NCBI GenBank assembly: GCA_964353455.1
Contig: CAYGWP010000008.1
Span: 1-7,711 of the forward strand
From: CAYGWP01 sp964353455
GTDB taxonomy: Bacteria > Planctomycetota > Phycisphaerae > FEN-1346
Length of the DNA: 7,711 nt
Direction: 5' to 3'
Part shown: piece after piece, positions 1 to 5,095 of the stretch
How the letters are laid out: each line of letters begins with the position of its first letter
Numbering within the stretch: the stretch's first letter is position 1
Notes under the pieces: generated by a model
What the model saw: the letters and a program-made list of their open reading frames with translations, nothing else
Told to the model about the DNA's origin: nothing
Database searches by the model: none
Made by a program: the position numbers and the translations under genes

Positions 1-7
1 GCTGTTT

Positions 8-35
8 GCGCGGCGGGTCTCCCGACCCGCCGCGC
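8..35. repeat. 28-bp hairpin repeat, copy 1
   Basis: A perfect inverted repeat with 12-bp arms (GCGCGGCGGGTC and its complement) around a TCCC loop. The exact reverse complement of the whole 28 bases, with loop GGGA, occurs again at 6622-6649. It sits upstream of the ribbon-helix-helix gene and is not followed by a T-run, so it is not a classical intrinsic terminator for either strand. I read it as a dispersed intergenic palindromic repeat (REP-like). A role in RNA 3'-end protection or termination of a gene left of the window is possible but not shown. Confidence 0.85.
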
Positions 36-89
36 GAGAACGTGGTGGACCGAAGTCAGGCGATGGAAACAACCGGATAACGAGTTCCG

Positions 90-284
90 ATGGGCGAAAA
101 AAAGCGATTCCTGCTCCGCATCGACGAGGACCTCTGGAACGACCTCCAGGCATGGGCCGCCGACGAACTGCGGAGCGTCAACGGCCAGATCGAATATCTC
201 CTCAGGCAGTCCATCTCGGCCCGGCGGCGTGGCACCGCGGGGTCTCGGAAAGAAGTCGCGCCGGATAAATCCAGGGACGGATGA
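90..284 (+). CDS. Arc-type ribbon-helix-helix DNA-binding protein
   Basis: This 64-residue protein has the layout of an Arc/MetJ-class ribbon-helix-helix repressor. Residues 4-11 (KKRFLLRI) would form the DNA-contacting beta strand, residues 12-27 helix A and residues 32-43 helix B. The turn and helix-B segment RSVNGQIEYLL closely resembles Arc repressor's RSVNSEIYQRV. Such proteins bind operator DNA as dimers or higher oligomers. The tail from about residue 44 is basic and probably disordered. The ATG at 90 is chosen because the reading frame closes at 78-80 just upstream; no strong Shine-Dalgarno sequence is visible. No toxin-like partner lies beside it in the window, since the next gene is convergent and starts 25 bases after its stop. 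It therefore looks like a solo regulator, unless a partner lies left of the window. Family assignment is confident; the target is unknown. Confidence 0.85.
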   Translation: MGEKKRFLLRIDEDLWNDLQAWAADELRSVNGQIEYLLRQSISARRRGTAGSRKEVAPDKSRDG

Positions 285-309
285 CGCGGTGCAGGCTGCG
301 CGGCCGCGT

Positions 310-1539
310 TCACTTCGGCCGCCAGGTGAGCCCCTTGGCCGCCGCAGGGGTGCCCTGGAGCCGCACATCCCTCAGGTTCGGCAGGTCCGCCAGCGGCGCA
401 AGGTCCGCGACCCTCGTGTCCCGCAGGTCGAGCACCTCCAGCCGCTTCAGGTTCCTGAGCGGCCCGATGTCCGACACGCCCGTGCCCTTCAGGTGGAGTT
501 GCCGCAGGCGAGTGCAGCCGGCCAGCGGCACAAGGTCCGCCACCGGCGTCCGGTCGAGGCTCAGGGACTCCATGTCCTTCATCCCGGCCAGCGGCGCGAG
601 GTCGGCGACCGGCGTGCCGTCCAGGTGCAGCGACTGGAGGCGGGTCAGCCCCTTCAAGGGCCCGAGGTCCGACACCCGCGTGTCCCACAGGTCCAGCCAT
701 CGCATGTTCGGCGACTCCGCCAGCGGGCCGATGTCCGTAACCTGCGTCCCGCCCAGACTGAGGTGCCGAAGCCTTGCCATCCCCTTCAGCGGCGCAAGGT
801 CCGCCACCGCCGTCCGGTCGAGACACAGAGACTCCATGTCCTTCATCCCGGCCAGCGGTGCGAGGTCCCGCACGCGCGTCCCGATGAGGCCGAGGTCCCT
901 GAGTTTCACGAGGCCCGCGACCGGCCGCAGGTCGGCAACCGGCGTCTGGTTCAGGTACAGGCCCTGGAGGTCCTTCAGGTTCGCCAGAACGCCGAGGTCC
1001 GAGATGGGCAACTCGCTGAGGACGAGCGACTCCAGGTGCACCATTTCACGCAAGGGGCCGAAGTCGGTCACGCCGGTCTTGCGGACGGCCAGGCTCTTCA
1101 GGTTCGGCAGTGCCCGGATGGGCGAGAGGTCGGCTACGGGCGTGTCGTCGAGCCAGAGTTCCTCCAGACTGACCACGCCCGCCAGCGGCGAGAGGTCGGC
1201 CACCAGGGTCCCCGGCGCCTCGAAGACCCGCAGGTTCTTCAGGTCCTTGAGGGGCGAGAGGTCGGCGACCTTCGTGTCGAAGAGCCTCAGCCGCTCGAGG
1301 TTCCTCAGTTTCGCCGCGGAGGCGATGTCCGAGGCGCCCGTGTGGCTGATGTCGATCTGAATGGTGGCGTCGAGGTCATCCTTCTCGATCTCCTCGATGG
1401 AGTGGCCGGTCCGCTCGGAGACCACCCGCAGCACGGCATCGCGCGACCAGTCTGCGCAGCCCGCCGCAACGAGGATAGCCGCCGCCGAGAGCGCGGCCCA
1501 GAGAACCCCGCCCCGCCATCGACCCGCCATCGACCTCAT
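310..1539 (-). CDS. Leucine-rich-repeat lipoprotein
   Basis: The protein starts with a basic, hydrophobic signal ending in a lipobox-like LVAAGC (Cys28 when started at 1539), so it should be lipid-anchored outside the cytoplasmic membrane. After a short linker domain it consists of about 15 full leucine-rich repeats of 22 residues plus a final partial one, with consensus LxLxxTxVxDLxPLxxLxxLxx. This is the internalin-like bacterial type that folds into a curved solenoid for protein binding. No catalytic domain is attached, so binding or scaffolding is the likely role; the ligand is unknown. The ATG at 1539 is preferred because an AGAAGGG sequence lies 6 bases upstream. In-frame ATGs at 1545 and 1596 are alternatives, but the longest form would put polar residues ahead of the signal. 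Repeats 8-9 and 12-13 are almost identical in DNA, pointing to recent internal duplication. It converges with the ribbon-helix-helix gene. Confidence 0.9.
   Translation of the reverse strand: MRSMAGRWRGGVLWAALSAAAILVAAGCADWSRDAVLRVVSERTGHSIEEIEKDDLDATIQIDISHTGASDIASAAKLRNLERLRLFDTKVADLSPLKDLKNLRVFEAPGTLVADLSPLAGVVSLEELWLDDTPVADLSPIRALPNLKSLAVRKTGVTDFGPLREMVHLESLVLSELPISDLGVLANLKDLQGLYLNQTPVADLRPVAGLVKLRDLGLIGTRVRDLAPLAGMKDMESLCLDRTAVADLAPLKGMARLRHLSLGGTQVTDIGPLAESPNMRWLDLWDTRVSDLGPLKGLTRLQSLHLDGTPVADLAPLAGMKDMESLSLDRTPVADLVPLAGCTRLRQLHLKGTGVSDIGPLRNLKRLEVLDLRDTRVADLAPLADLPNLRDVRLQGTPAAAKGLTWRPK
567..867. repeat. Internal duplication inside LRR gene (264-bp offset)
   Basis: Bases 541-603 and 805-867 match at 58 of 63 positions. 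They are separated by exactly 264 bases, which is four 66-bp LRR units. The core around GACTCCATGTCCTTCATCCC (566-585 and 830-849) is identical. Other 66-bp units in the gene are clearly more diverged. This fits duplication or gene conversion within the repeat array, keeping the reading frame. Confidence 0.8.
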
Positions 1540-1642
1540 CGCCATCCCTTCTTCGACCTCGCCTGAAATGGTAAACGGATGCCCCGCACGTGGCAAAGCA
1601 AATCGCCGCGTTTTCGTACTGCGTCACTCACAGGGGTGGCAC

Positions 1643-1717
1643 GTTTAGCCGCAACTCGTTTAGCCGCAACTCGTTTAGCCGCGACTCGTTTAGCCGCGAC
1701 TCGTTTAGCCGCGACTC
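1643..1717 (+). repeat. Five tandem 15-bp units GTTTAGCCGCRACTC
   Basis: Five uninterrupted copies start at 1643, 1658, 1673, 1688 and 1703. The first two carry A at position 11 (GTTTAGCCGCAACTC); the last three carry G. The period of 15 bases is a multiple of three, which is why long frames run through it on both strands. The unit reappears inverted three times at 1760-1824. Confidence 0.95.
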
Positions 1718-1774
1718 GAAGAGGAGCGCGTTTTCGAACGGCAACACGCGCTCCTCTTCGAGTCGCGGCTAAAC
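1703..1774. repeat. 29-bp perfect stem hairpin
   Basis: The left arm 1703-1731 and right arm 1746-1774 are perfectly complementary over 29 bp, leaving a 14-base loop. The arms are made of one direct and one inverted copy of the 15-bp unit plus the inner sequence GAAGAGGAGCGCG. No T-run follows on either strand. A perfect stem this long would form a cruciform in DNA or a stable RNA hairpin. A terminator function is doubtful because both neighbouring genes are transcribed away from it. Confidence 0.9.
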
Positions 1775-1824
1775 TCATAACGTCGAGTCGCGGCTAAACT
1801 CATAACTTCGAGTCGCGGCTAAAC
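1760..1824 (-). repeat. Three inverted copies of the 15-bp unit at 25-bp period
   Basis: GAGTCGCGGCTAAAC occurs at 1760-1774, 1785-1799 and 1810-1824. It is the reverse complement of the unit at 1643-1717. Here the copies are spaced every 25 bases by TCATAACGTC or TCATAACTTC. The same unit therefore exists at two different periods on opposite strands within 180 bases. Confidence 0.95.
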
Positions 1825-1877
1825 TTTCGGCCACCCGCCGAGGCAAGCACCCGAAAGTGACGCAGTACGCACTTTCG
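1823..1877. repeat. Two competing short stems
   Basis: ACTTTCGG (1823-1830) is complementary to CCGAAAGT (1851-1858). The segment CGAAAGTG at 1852-1859 is also complementary to CACTTTCG at 1870-1877. The central segment can pair with only one side at a time. It overlaps the right terminal inverted repeat of the composite element. Since the apparent promoter lies downstream, this matters for RNA only if transcription starts further left; in DNA it could act as an operator. Confidence 0.5.
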
Positions 1878-1879
1878 CC

Positions 1880-1908
1880 CTGCCCTGCCGCCACCGGCGC
1901 GATATAAT
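1880..1908 (+). promoter_or_regulatory. Sigma-70-like promoter for the AKR-like gene
   Basis: A perfect TATAAT -10 hexamer lies at 1903-1908, standing out in otherwise GC-rich sequence. With a 17-base spacer the -35 would be CTGCCC at 1880-1885, a poor match to TTGACA, so an activator or an alternative sigma factor may be needed. Transcription would begin near 1915, giving a leader of about 30 bases before the start codon. Confidence 0.55.
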
Positions 1909-1931
1909 TCCCCGGCCACTAAAGAAGACCC

Positions 1932-1935
1932 GGAG
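1932..1935 (+). promoter_or_regulatory. Shine-Dalgarno GGAG before the AKR-like gene
   Basis: GGAG lies 8 bases upstream of the ATG at 1944 and supports that start. Confidence 0.7.
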
Positions 1936-1943
1936 CGATTCGC

Positions 1944-2735
1944 ATGCCCCTCGGTACAGTGAAAATCGGCAGCCTCGCGGTCAGCCGCATGATCATCGGC
2001 GGGAACCCCTTCAGCGGTTTCTCGCACCAGTCGCCCGAACGCGACGGCCTGATGCGGCACTACTACACCGTGGCACGCATCAAGGACGCCCTGCGGCAGG
2101 CAGAGATGCTCGGCATCAACACCCACATCAGCCGCGCCGACCACTTCGTCATGCGGTACCTTATGGAATACTGGGATGAGGGCGGCACGATCCAGTGGTT
2201 CGCCCAGACGTGCCCGGAACTCGGGCCGATCGACCGCGGCATCGACAACGCCGTCCGCGGCGGCGCTAAGGCATGCTACGTCCACGGCGGCGTGATGGAT
2301 AACCTCCTCGCGAACGGCAAACTCGACCAGGTGCCGCCGGCCATCGCCCGGATCCGCGCGGCCGGCCTCGCCGCGGGCGTCGCCGGACATAACGTGAAGG
2401 TCTTCGAGTGGGCCGAAAAGAACCTCAATTGCGACTTCTACATGTGTTCCTATTATAACCCGACGATGCGCGACAAGTGCCCCGAGCATCCCGCCGGCGC
2501 CGTCGAGGTCTTCGACCCGGCCGACCGCGACCGCATGGTCGAGACCATCCGCGGCCTCTCGCGGCCCGTCATCCATTACAAGGTCCTCGCCGCCGGACGC
2601 AACGACCCGCGCGAGGCCCTGCGCTTCGTCGCCCGCAACCTCAGGCCCCAGGACGCCGTCTGCCTGGGGTTCTTCACAAAGGAATTCCCCACGAGCATCG
2701 AGGACGACTTACGGATGATGGAGGAGGCCATGTAG
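1944..2735 (+). CDS. Aldo/keto-reductase-like TIM-barrel protein, function unknown
   Basis: The protein has 263 residues. The N-terminal LGTVKIGSLAVSRMIIGGNPF resembles the opening beta-hairpin and first strand of aldo/keto reductases (LGxTxLxVSxLGLGG). Later segments look like successive barrel strands: INTHIS (58-63), IQWFAQTC (83-90), ACYVHGG (110-116), GVAGHNV (145-151), CDFYMCSYYNP (163-173) and PVIHYKVLAAG (208-218). The usual AKR catalytic Asp/Tyr/Lys/His tetrad cannot be picked out confidently, and the length is below the roughly 300 residues common in that superfamily. Reductase activity is therefore not assured; a xylose-isomerase-like barrel is an alternative. No signal peptide is seen, so it should be cytoplasmic. 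The gene has a good promoter and Shine-Dalgarno sequence. Its TAG stop coincides with the beginning of a palindromic repeat module. The racemase gene follows after 156 bases. Confidence 0.8.
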   Translation: MPLGTVKIGSLAVSRMIIGGNPFSGFSHQSPERDGLMRHYYTVARIKDALRQAEMLGINTHISRADHFVMRYLMEYWDEGGTIQWFAQTCPELGPIDRGIDNAVRGGAKACYVHGGVMDNLLANGKLDQVPPAIARIRAAGLAAGVAGHNVKVFEWAEKNLNCDFYMCSYYNPTMRDKCPEHPAGAVEVFDPADRDRMVETIRGLSRPVIHYKVLAAGRNDPREALRFVARNLRPQDAVCLGFFTKEFPTSIEDDLRMMEEAM

Positions 2736-2753
2736 GCCGGGGCGCGCCCCGGC
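2736..2753. repeat. P module, copy 1
   Basis: GCCGGGGCGCGCCCCGGC is a perfect 18-bp palindrome, preceded by TGTAG, where the TAG is the stop codon of the AKR-like gene. Identical at 2789-2806, and with one central change at 3579-3596. Confidence 0.9.
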
Positions 2754-2756
2754 TTT

Positions 2757-2782
2757 GTAGGGGCGGCCCCATGTGGCCGCCC
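2757..2782 (+). repeat. W module, copy 1
   Basis: A 26-base unit beginning GTAGG, with arms GGGCGGCC (2761-2768) and GGCCGCCC (2775-2782) around a CCATGT loop. The identical 26 bases recur at 3668-3693. Diverged inverted copies lie at 2816-2841 and 3605-3630. Confidence 0.9.
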
Positions 2783-2788
2783 ATGTAG

Positions 2789-2806
2789 GCCGGGGCGCGC
2801 CCCGGC
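2789..2806. repeat. P module, copy 2
   Basis: The same perfect 18-bp palindrome as copy 1, again preceded by ATGTAG and followed by TCAC. Here it is in non-coding sequence. Confidence 0.9.
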
Positions 2807-2815
2807 TCACGGCAT

Positions 2816-2841
2816 GGGCAGCCACGTGGGGCTGTCCCTGC
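2816..2841 (-). repeat. W module, inverted diverged copy
   Basis: The reverse complement of this segment matches the 26-base W module at 21 of 26 positions. The arms GGGCAGCC and GGCTGTCC still pair, with one G-U wobble, so the hairpin is conserved despite sequence change. Confidence 0.75.
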
Positions 2842-2891
2842 GTTACGCGGTCGTGGTTGGCACGTGTTCACCATCCCGGAGAACGCCCGCA

Positions 2892-3578
2892 ATGGCCAAG
2901 CACATCGGCATCGTGGCATGCAGCGCCGAGGGCGCCGCCCTCTGCTACCGCACCATCTGCGCGGAGGCCCCCGCAACCATGGGCGAACACATGCATCCCG
3001 AAATCAGCATGCATACATATCCGCTGGCCGAGTACATGGTCCACATCCGCTCCGGCGCATGGGACAGCGTGGCCGACCTCATGCTTGCCTCGGCAAAGAA
3101 ACTCGCAACCATCGGCGCCGACTTCGCCGTCTGCCCCGACAACACCATACACCAGGCCTTCGACCGCGTCGCCCGCGAGTCGCCCATCCCGTGGCTTCAC
3201 ATCGCACGGGCTGTGGCCGACGAGGCGAAACGCCGCAACTTCGCCCATCTCGGCATCACGGGCACCCGCTACCTGATGACCGGCCCCGTCTATCCCGACG
3301 TTCTGGAGCGGATGGGAATCGCGTACGAGGTCCCGGACGCCGACGACCGCGAGCGGATCGACGGAATCATCTTCGGCGAGTTGGTGAAGGGCGTTTTCCG
3401 CGAGGACTCGCGGTTGTACTTCAACCAGGTCTTCCAGCGCCTGAAAGATCGCGGCTGCGACGCCGTCGTCCTGGCCTGCACCGAGATCCCGCTGATTGTC
3501 GATCCCGCGGATTGCCCGCTGCCCGTGCTGGATTCCACCCGCCTCCTCGCCCGCGCCGCCATCCGCGAGGCCCTGTAG
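2892..3578 (+). CDS. Aspartate/glutamate racemase-family protein
   Basis: The 228-residue product matches the Asp/Glu racemase superfamily (RacD/YgeA type), which interconverts amino-acid stereoisomers without a cofactor using two opposing cysteines. Cys81 lies in CPDNTIH and Cys196 in ACTEIPL, the expected first and second catalytic positions, each in one of the two pseudo-symmetric alpha/beta halves. The opening KHIGIVACSAEGAALCYRTI is the first strand and substrate-binding loop. CPDNTxH differs from the more common CNTxH form, so the substrate may not be aspartate; a related racemase or hydantoin-type activity is possible. The ATG at 2892 is chosen over 2814 because GGAGAA lies 8 to 13 bases upstream and the upstream extension would be encoded by a repeat. 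The gene lies between two palindromic repeat clusters, and its TAG stop coincides with the start of a P module. Confidence 0.88.
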   Translation: MAKHIGIVACSAEGAALCYRTICAEAPATMGEHMHPEISMHTYPLAEYMVHIRSGAWDSVADLMLASAKKLATIGADFAVCPDNTIHQAFDRVARESPIPWLHIARAVADEAKRRNFAHLGITGTRYLMTGPVYPDVLERMGIAYEVPDADDRERIDGIIFGELVKGVFREDSRLYFNQVFQRLKDRGCDAVVLACTEIPLIVDPADCPLPVLDSTRLLARAAIREAL

Positions 3579-3596
3579 GCCGGGGCACGCCCCGGC
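3579..3596. repeat. P module, copy 3
   Basis: GCCGGGGCACGCCCCGGC differs from the other two copies at one central base, leaving 8-bp arms. It directly follows the TAG stop of the racemase gene, as copy 1 does for the AKR-like gene. Confidence 0.9.
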
Positions 3597-3604
3597 TCAC
3601 ATCA

Positions 3605-3630
3605 GGGCAGCCACGTGGGGGTGCCCCTAC
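3605..3630 (-). repeat. W module, inverted copy at convergent junction
   Basis: The reverse complement matches the 26-base W module at 22 of 26 positions and begins, like the others, with TGTAGG when read with its flanking base. Confidence 0.8.
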
Positions 3631-3657
3631 ATTACCGGTCGCGGGGCGGCACGTGCA

Positions 3658-4602
3658 TTACGCGGCCGTAGGGGCGGCCCCATGTGGCCGCCCTTGTTGT
3701 TCGATGACCGACCGCTCGGCCATCGCCGCCCCGGCGACCGTCAGCACGCACGCAAGCCACACGTTCCAGCCCAGGTCCACCTGAAGATAGATCGCGCTCA
3801 GGACGGTGGAGATGAGCGGCGCGAGGTACGATGCGGCGGCCACCAGCGTCACGTTGCCCCGGCGCATGGCGCGGTCCCAAAAGGCGTAGGCCAGCATGAC
3901 CGGAAATACGGCCATGAAGGCGAGTTCCGCGAAGGCCCGCCCGTCCCACTCCGACGGCTGCTCGAAACCCATGCGGATCGCCAAGAGGACGAGGCCCGCC
4001 GCAAGGGTGAACAGCGGCACCGCCCCGCCCTCCGCGCCGCCGGCCCACCTGCGGCTGAGGACCGAGTAGAGCGCCCAGGCCACCGCCCCGACGAGCATCA
4101 GGCCGTACGGCAGCGGATTCGTGCGGAGGTTCTGAAGGAGCCCCTCCGCCGAGTATTCGCCAAGCCTCAGCGGCGCGAGGGCCGCCCCCGCAACGGCTAT
4201 CGCGATGCCGATAAAGAACGTCCGCCGCACCTTCGTCCGGAGGATCGGCACCGCGAAGGCGAGCGTCAACCCCGGCCACAGATAGTTGATGATGCCCACC
4301 TCAATCGTCTGCTGGCGGCTGGCGGCAAGGCCGATCGAGAGAAACAGGCACACCATGTACGCCGCAAGGAGGCTGCCGCAGCCCAACAGGTACGCCCGCG
4401 GCAGGAGGAGCATGGCCGCCATGCGCCGCCGGACGACCCCGGCGTACAAGCATCCGAGCGTGCCGCCGATGATGAGCATCAGCGCCCCTGCCGTCAGAAC
4501 GCCGACCTTCTCTCCGAGGCTCCGCGAGACGGCGAAGGTGCTGCTCCATAGGAGTATAGCCACGAGGCCCAGCCCGGTGCTCAGTCGTTGCTGGCGCATC
4601 AT
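3658..4602 (-). CDS. yddG: YddG-like amino-acid exporter, DMT/EamA superfamily
   Basis: A 314-residue integral membrane protein with about ten hydrophobic helices, the usual DMT-family layout of two five-helix EamA repeats. It resembles E. coli YddG, an exporter of aromatic and some other amino acids, at several points. These are AILLWSSTFAVSRSLGEKVG near the N-terminus, QTIEVGIINYLWPGLTLAFA at 98-117, NPLPYGLMLVGAVAWALYS at 162-180, and GNVTLVAAASYLAPLIST at 249-266. Substrate specificity beyond amino acids is inferred. Its ATG overlaps the upstream gene's TGA (ATGA at 4602-4599), indicating translational coupling; a second ATG directly follows at 4599. No strong Shine-Dalgarno sequence is present, which fits coupling. 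The last 11 residues or so after EQQ are atypical: GRPHGAAP is encoded by a W repeat, so the original end of the protein was probably altered by the repeat. Confidence 0.9.
   Translation of the reverse strand: MMRQQRLSTGLGLVAILLWSSTFAVSRSLGEKVGVLTAGALMLIIGGTLGCLYAGVVRRRMAAMLLLPRAYLLGCGSLLAAYMVCLFLSIGLAASRQQTIEVGIINYLWPGLTLAFAVPILRTKVRRTFFIGIAIAVAGAALAPLRLGEYSAEGLLQNLRTNPLPYGLMLVGAVAWALYSVLSRRWAGGAEGGAVPLFTLAAGLVLLAIRMGFEQPSEWDGRAFAELAFMAVFPVMLAYAFWDRAMRRGNVTLVAAASYLAPLISTVLSAIYLQVDLGWNVWLACVLTVAGAAMAERSVIEQQGRPHGAAPTAA
3668..3693 (+). repeat. W module, copy inside exporter coding end
   Basis: Identical over 26 bases to 2757-2782. Read on the minus strand it encodes residues 304-311 (GRPHGAAP) of the exporter, so this intergenic repeat contributes to a protein C-terminus. 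Confidence 0.9.
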
Positions 4603-5090
4603 GTTTTCGGCCTGACGGCGGCATCGCCGGAACTATTCGCGACCTGTGCATGTTGCGCTTTGTCAATCCGGCCCTGCCGAACGATGAGCCAGATCCCCAG
4701 CGCCAGGTAAAGAGCGCCGACCAGCGCACCGATGAGCATCGCCAACCACAGATACGGGCCGGACACAAGAGGCAGCGGCCGCCCAATGCGGGCCTGCGTC
4801 TGCATCAAAGACAGGCTGGCCAGGAGCCATACCCAGGCCTGGGCGCCGCCTGCCGTCAAGACAATGCCGACAACCTTCCTCCACCGCTCCCGCCCCCACA
4901 ACGCAATGCCGCCAATCAGAATCCCGATGCCCGCCACGAACTCAACCGCGAGCCCGACAAGGAATGCCGGTTCCATAGAGCCCAGATGTATCAGCAGGCC
5001 CAGTTGTATCAGCATGGGCAGGCATGCGGGAATGCCCGGGCCCCAAATCCCGCCCAGGACGATAAGCGCTATGGCGATGACTTTCTTCAT
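4599..5090 (-). CDS. Small four-helix membrane protein, unknown function
   Basis: The 163-residue product is mostly hydrophobic, with segments at about 4-36 (one long or two short helices), 42-65, 72-94 and 112-137. A hydrophilic C-terminal tail of about 25 residues follows, ending in RPKT. I do not recognise a family and see no catalytic motif. The ATG at 5090 is preferred to an in-frame start at 5144. GGGAG lies 5 bases upstream of it, the protein then begins MKKVIAIALIVLGG as a normal membrane insertion sequence, and the longer form would begin with an arginine-rich stretch overlapping a palindrome. It overlaps the start of the YddG-like gene by four bases, so it may be an accessory subunit or partner of the exporter. 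That link rests on context only. Confidence 0.8.
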   Translation of the reverse strand: MKKVIAIALIVLGGIWGPGIPACLPMLIQLGLLIHLGSMEPAFLVGLAVEFVAGIGILIGGIALWGRERWRKVVGIVLTAGGAQAWVWLLASLSLMQTQARIGRPLPLVSGPYLWLAMLIGALVGALYLALGIWLIVRQGRIDKAQHAQVANSSGDAAVRPKT

Positions 5091-5095
5091 TAAGA

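Larger units (their letters stand above)
1615..1869. repeat. Composite repeat element with 14-bp terminal inverted repeats
   Basis: The edges are a perfect 14-bp inverted repeat: CGTACTGCGTCACT at 1615-1628 and its reverse complement at 1856-1869. Between them lie five head-to-tail 15-bp units, a long hairpin and three inverted copies of the same unit. The reading frames crossing this stretch are low-complexity products of the 15-bp period (repeating SFSRD or VAAKR) and are not credible genes. It occupies most of the intergenic region between two divergently transcribed genes, so it is not positioned as their terminator. It resembles a MITE-like non-autonomous element in its terminal repeats, but I see no convincing target-site duplication and no transposase. 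A multi-site protein-binding array is the alternative. Confidence 0.65.
2733..2841. repeat. Palindromic repeat cluster P-W-P-W(inverted)
   Basis: From the AKR-like stop codon rightward there are four modules. They are an 18-bp palindrome P (2736-2753), a 26-bp stem-loop W (2757-2782), a second P (2789-2806) and an inverted, diverged W (2816-2841). They fill most of the 156-base gap before the racemase gene. P1 is followed by TTTG only, so termination activity would be weak at best. The arrangement looks like a REP/BIME-style array of alternating palindromes. Confidence 0.85.
3576..3693. repeat. Palindromic repeat cluster P-W(inverted)-W
   Basis: From the racemase stop codon rightward there are three modules. 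They are a third P module (3579-3596, centre changed from CGCG to CACG), an inverted W (3605-3630) and a direct W (3668-3693). The stretch TCAC followed by GGGCAGCCACGTGGGG is shared with the cluster at 2807-2830. The cluster separates convergent genes and overlaps the 3' end of the exporter gene, so it may serve as a two-way transcript end. No T-run supports intrinsic termination. Confidence 0.85.

Noticed and set aside
90..284. Toxin-antitoxin module
   Set aside because: The ribbon-helix-helix protein could be an antitoxin by fold, but no small partner gene adjoins it within the window.
56..826. Minus-strand frame 56-826
   Set aside because: A different frame over the LRR repeats; its Gly/Ala/Pro-rich composition reflects GC-rich sequence only.
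229..1566. Long plus-strand open frames across the LRR gene (229-1566 and 281-1360)
   Set aside because: They are antisense to the LRR gene. The 66-bp repeat period and high GC keep opposite frames open, and the translations are Arg/Pro-rich with no domain.
1536..1797. Small frames with repeated VAAKR or SFSRD motifs
   Set aside because: They are direct translations of the 15-bp tandem repeat, exist on both strands, and have no convincing ribosome binding site.
1643..1824. CRISPR array
   Set aside because: The direct units are contiguous with no spacers, the inverted units have only 10-base near-identical gaps, and no cas gene is present.
2736..2760. P module as an intrinsic terminator of the AKR-like gene
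   Set aside because: The stem is strong but is followed only by TTTG, and an identical stem at 2789-2806 has no T-run at all.
2814..2891. Upstream start at 2814 for the racemase gene
   Set aside because: The extra 26 residues would be encoded by a W repeat and spacer sequence, and the ATG at 2892 has a good Shine-Dalgarno sequence and begins directly at the family's first strand.
3496..4551. 351-residue plus-strand frame opposite the exporter gene
   Set aside because: Arg/Gln/Pro-rich shadow of the YddG-like gene, which has clear family motifs on the other strand.
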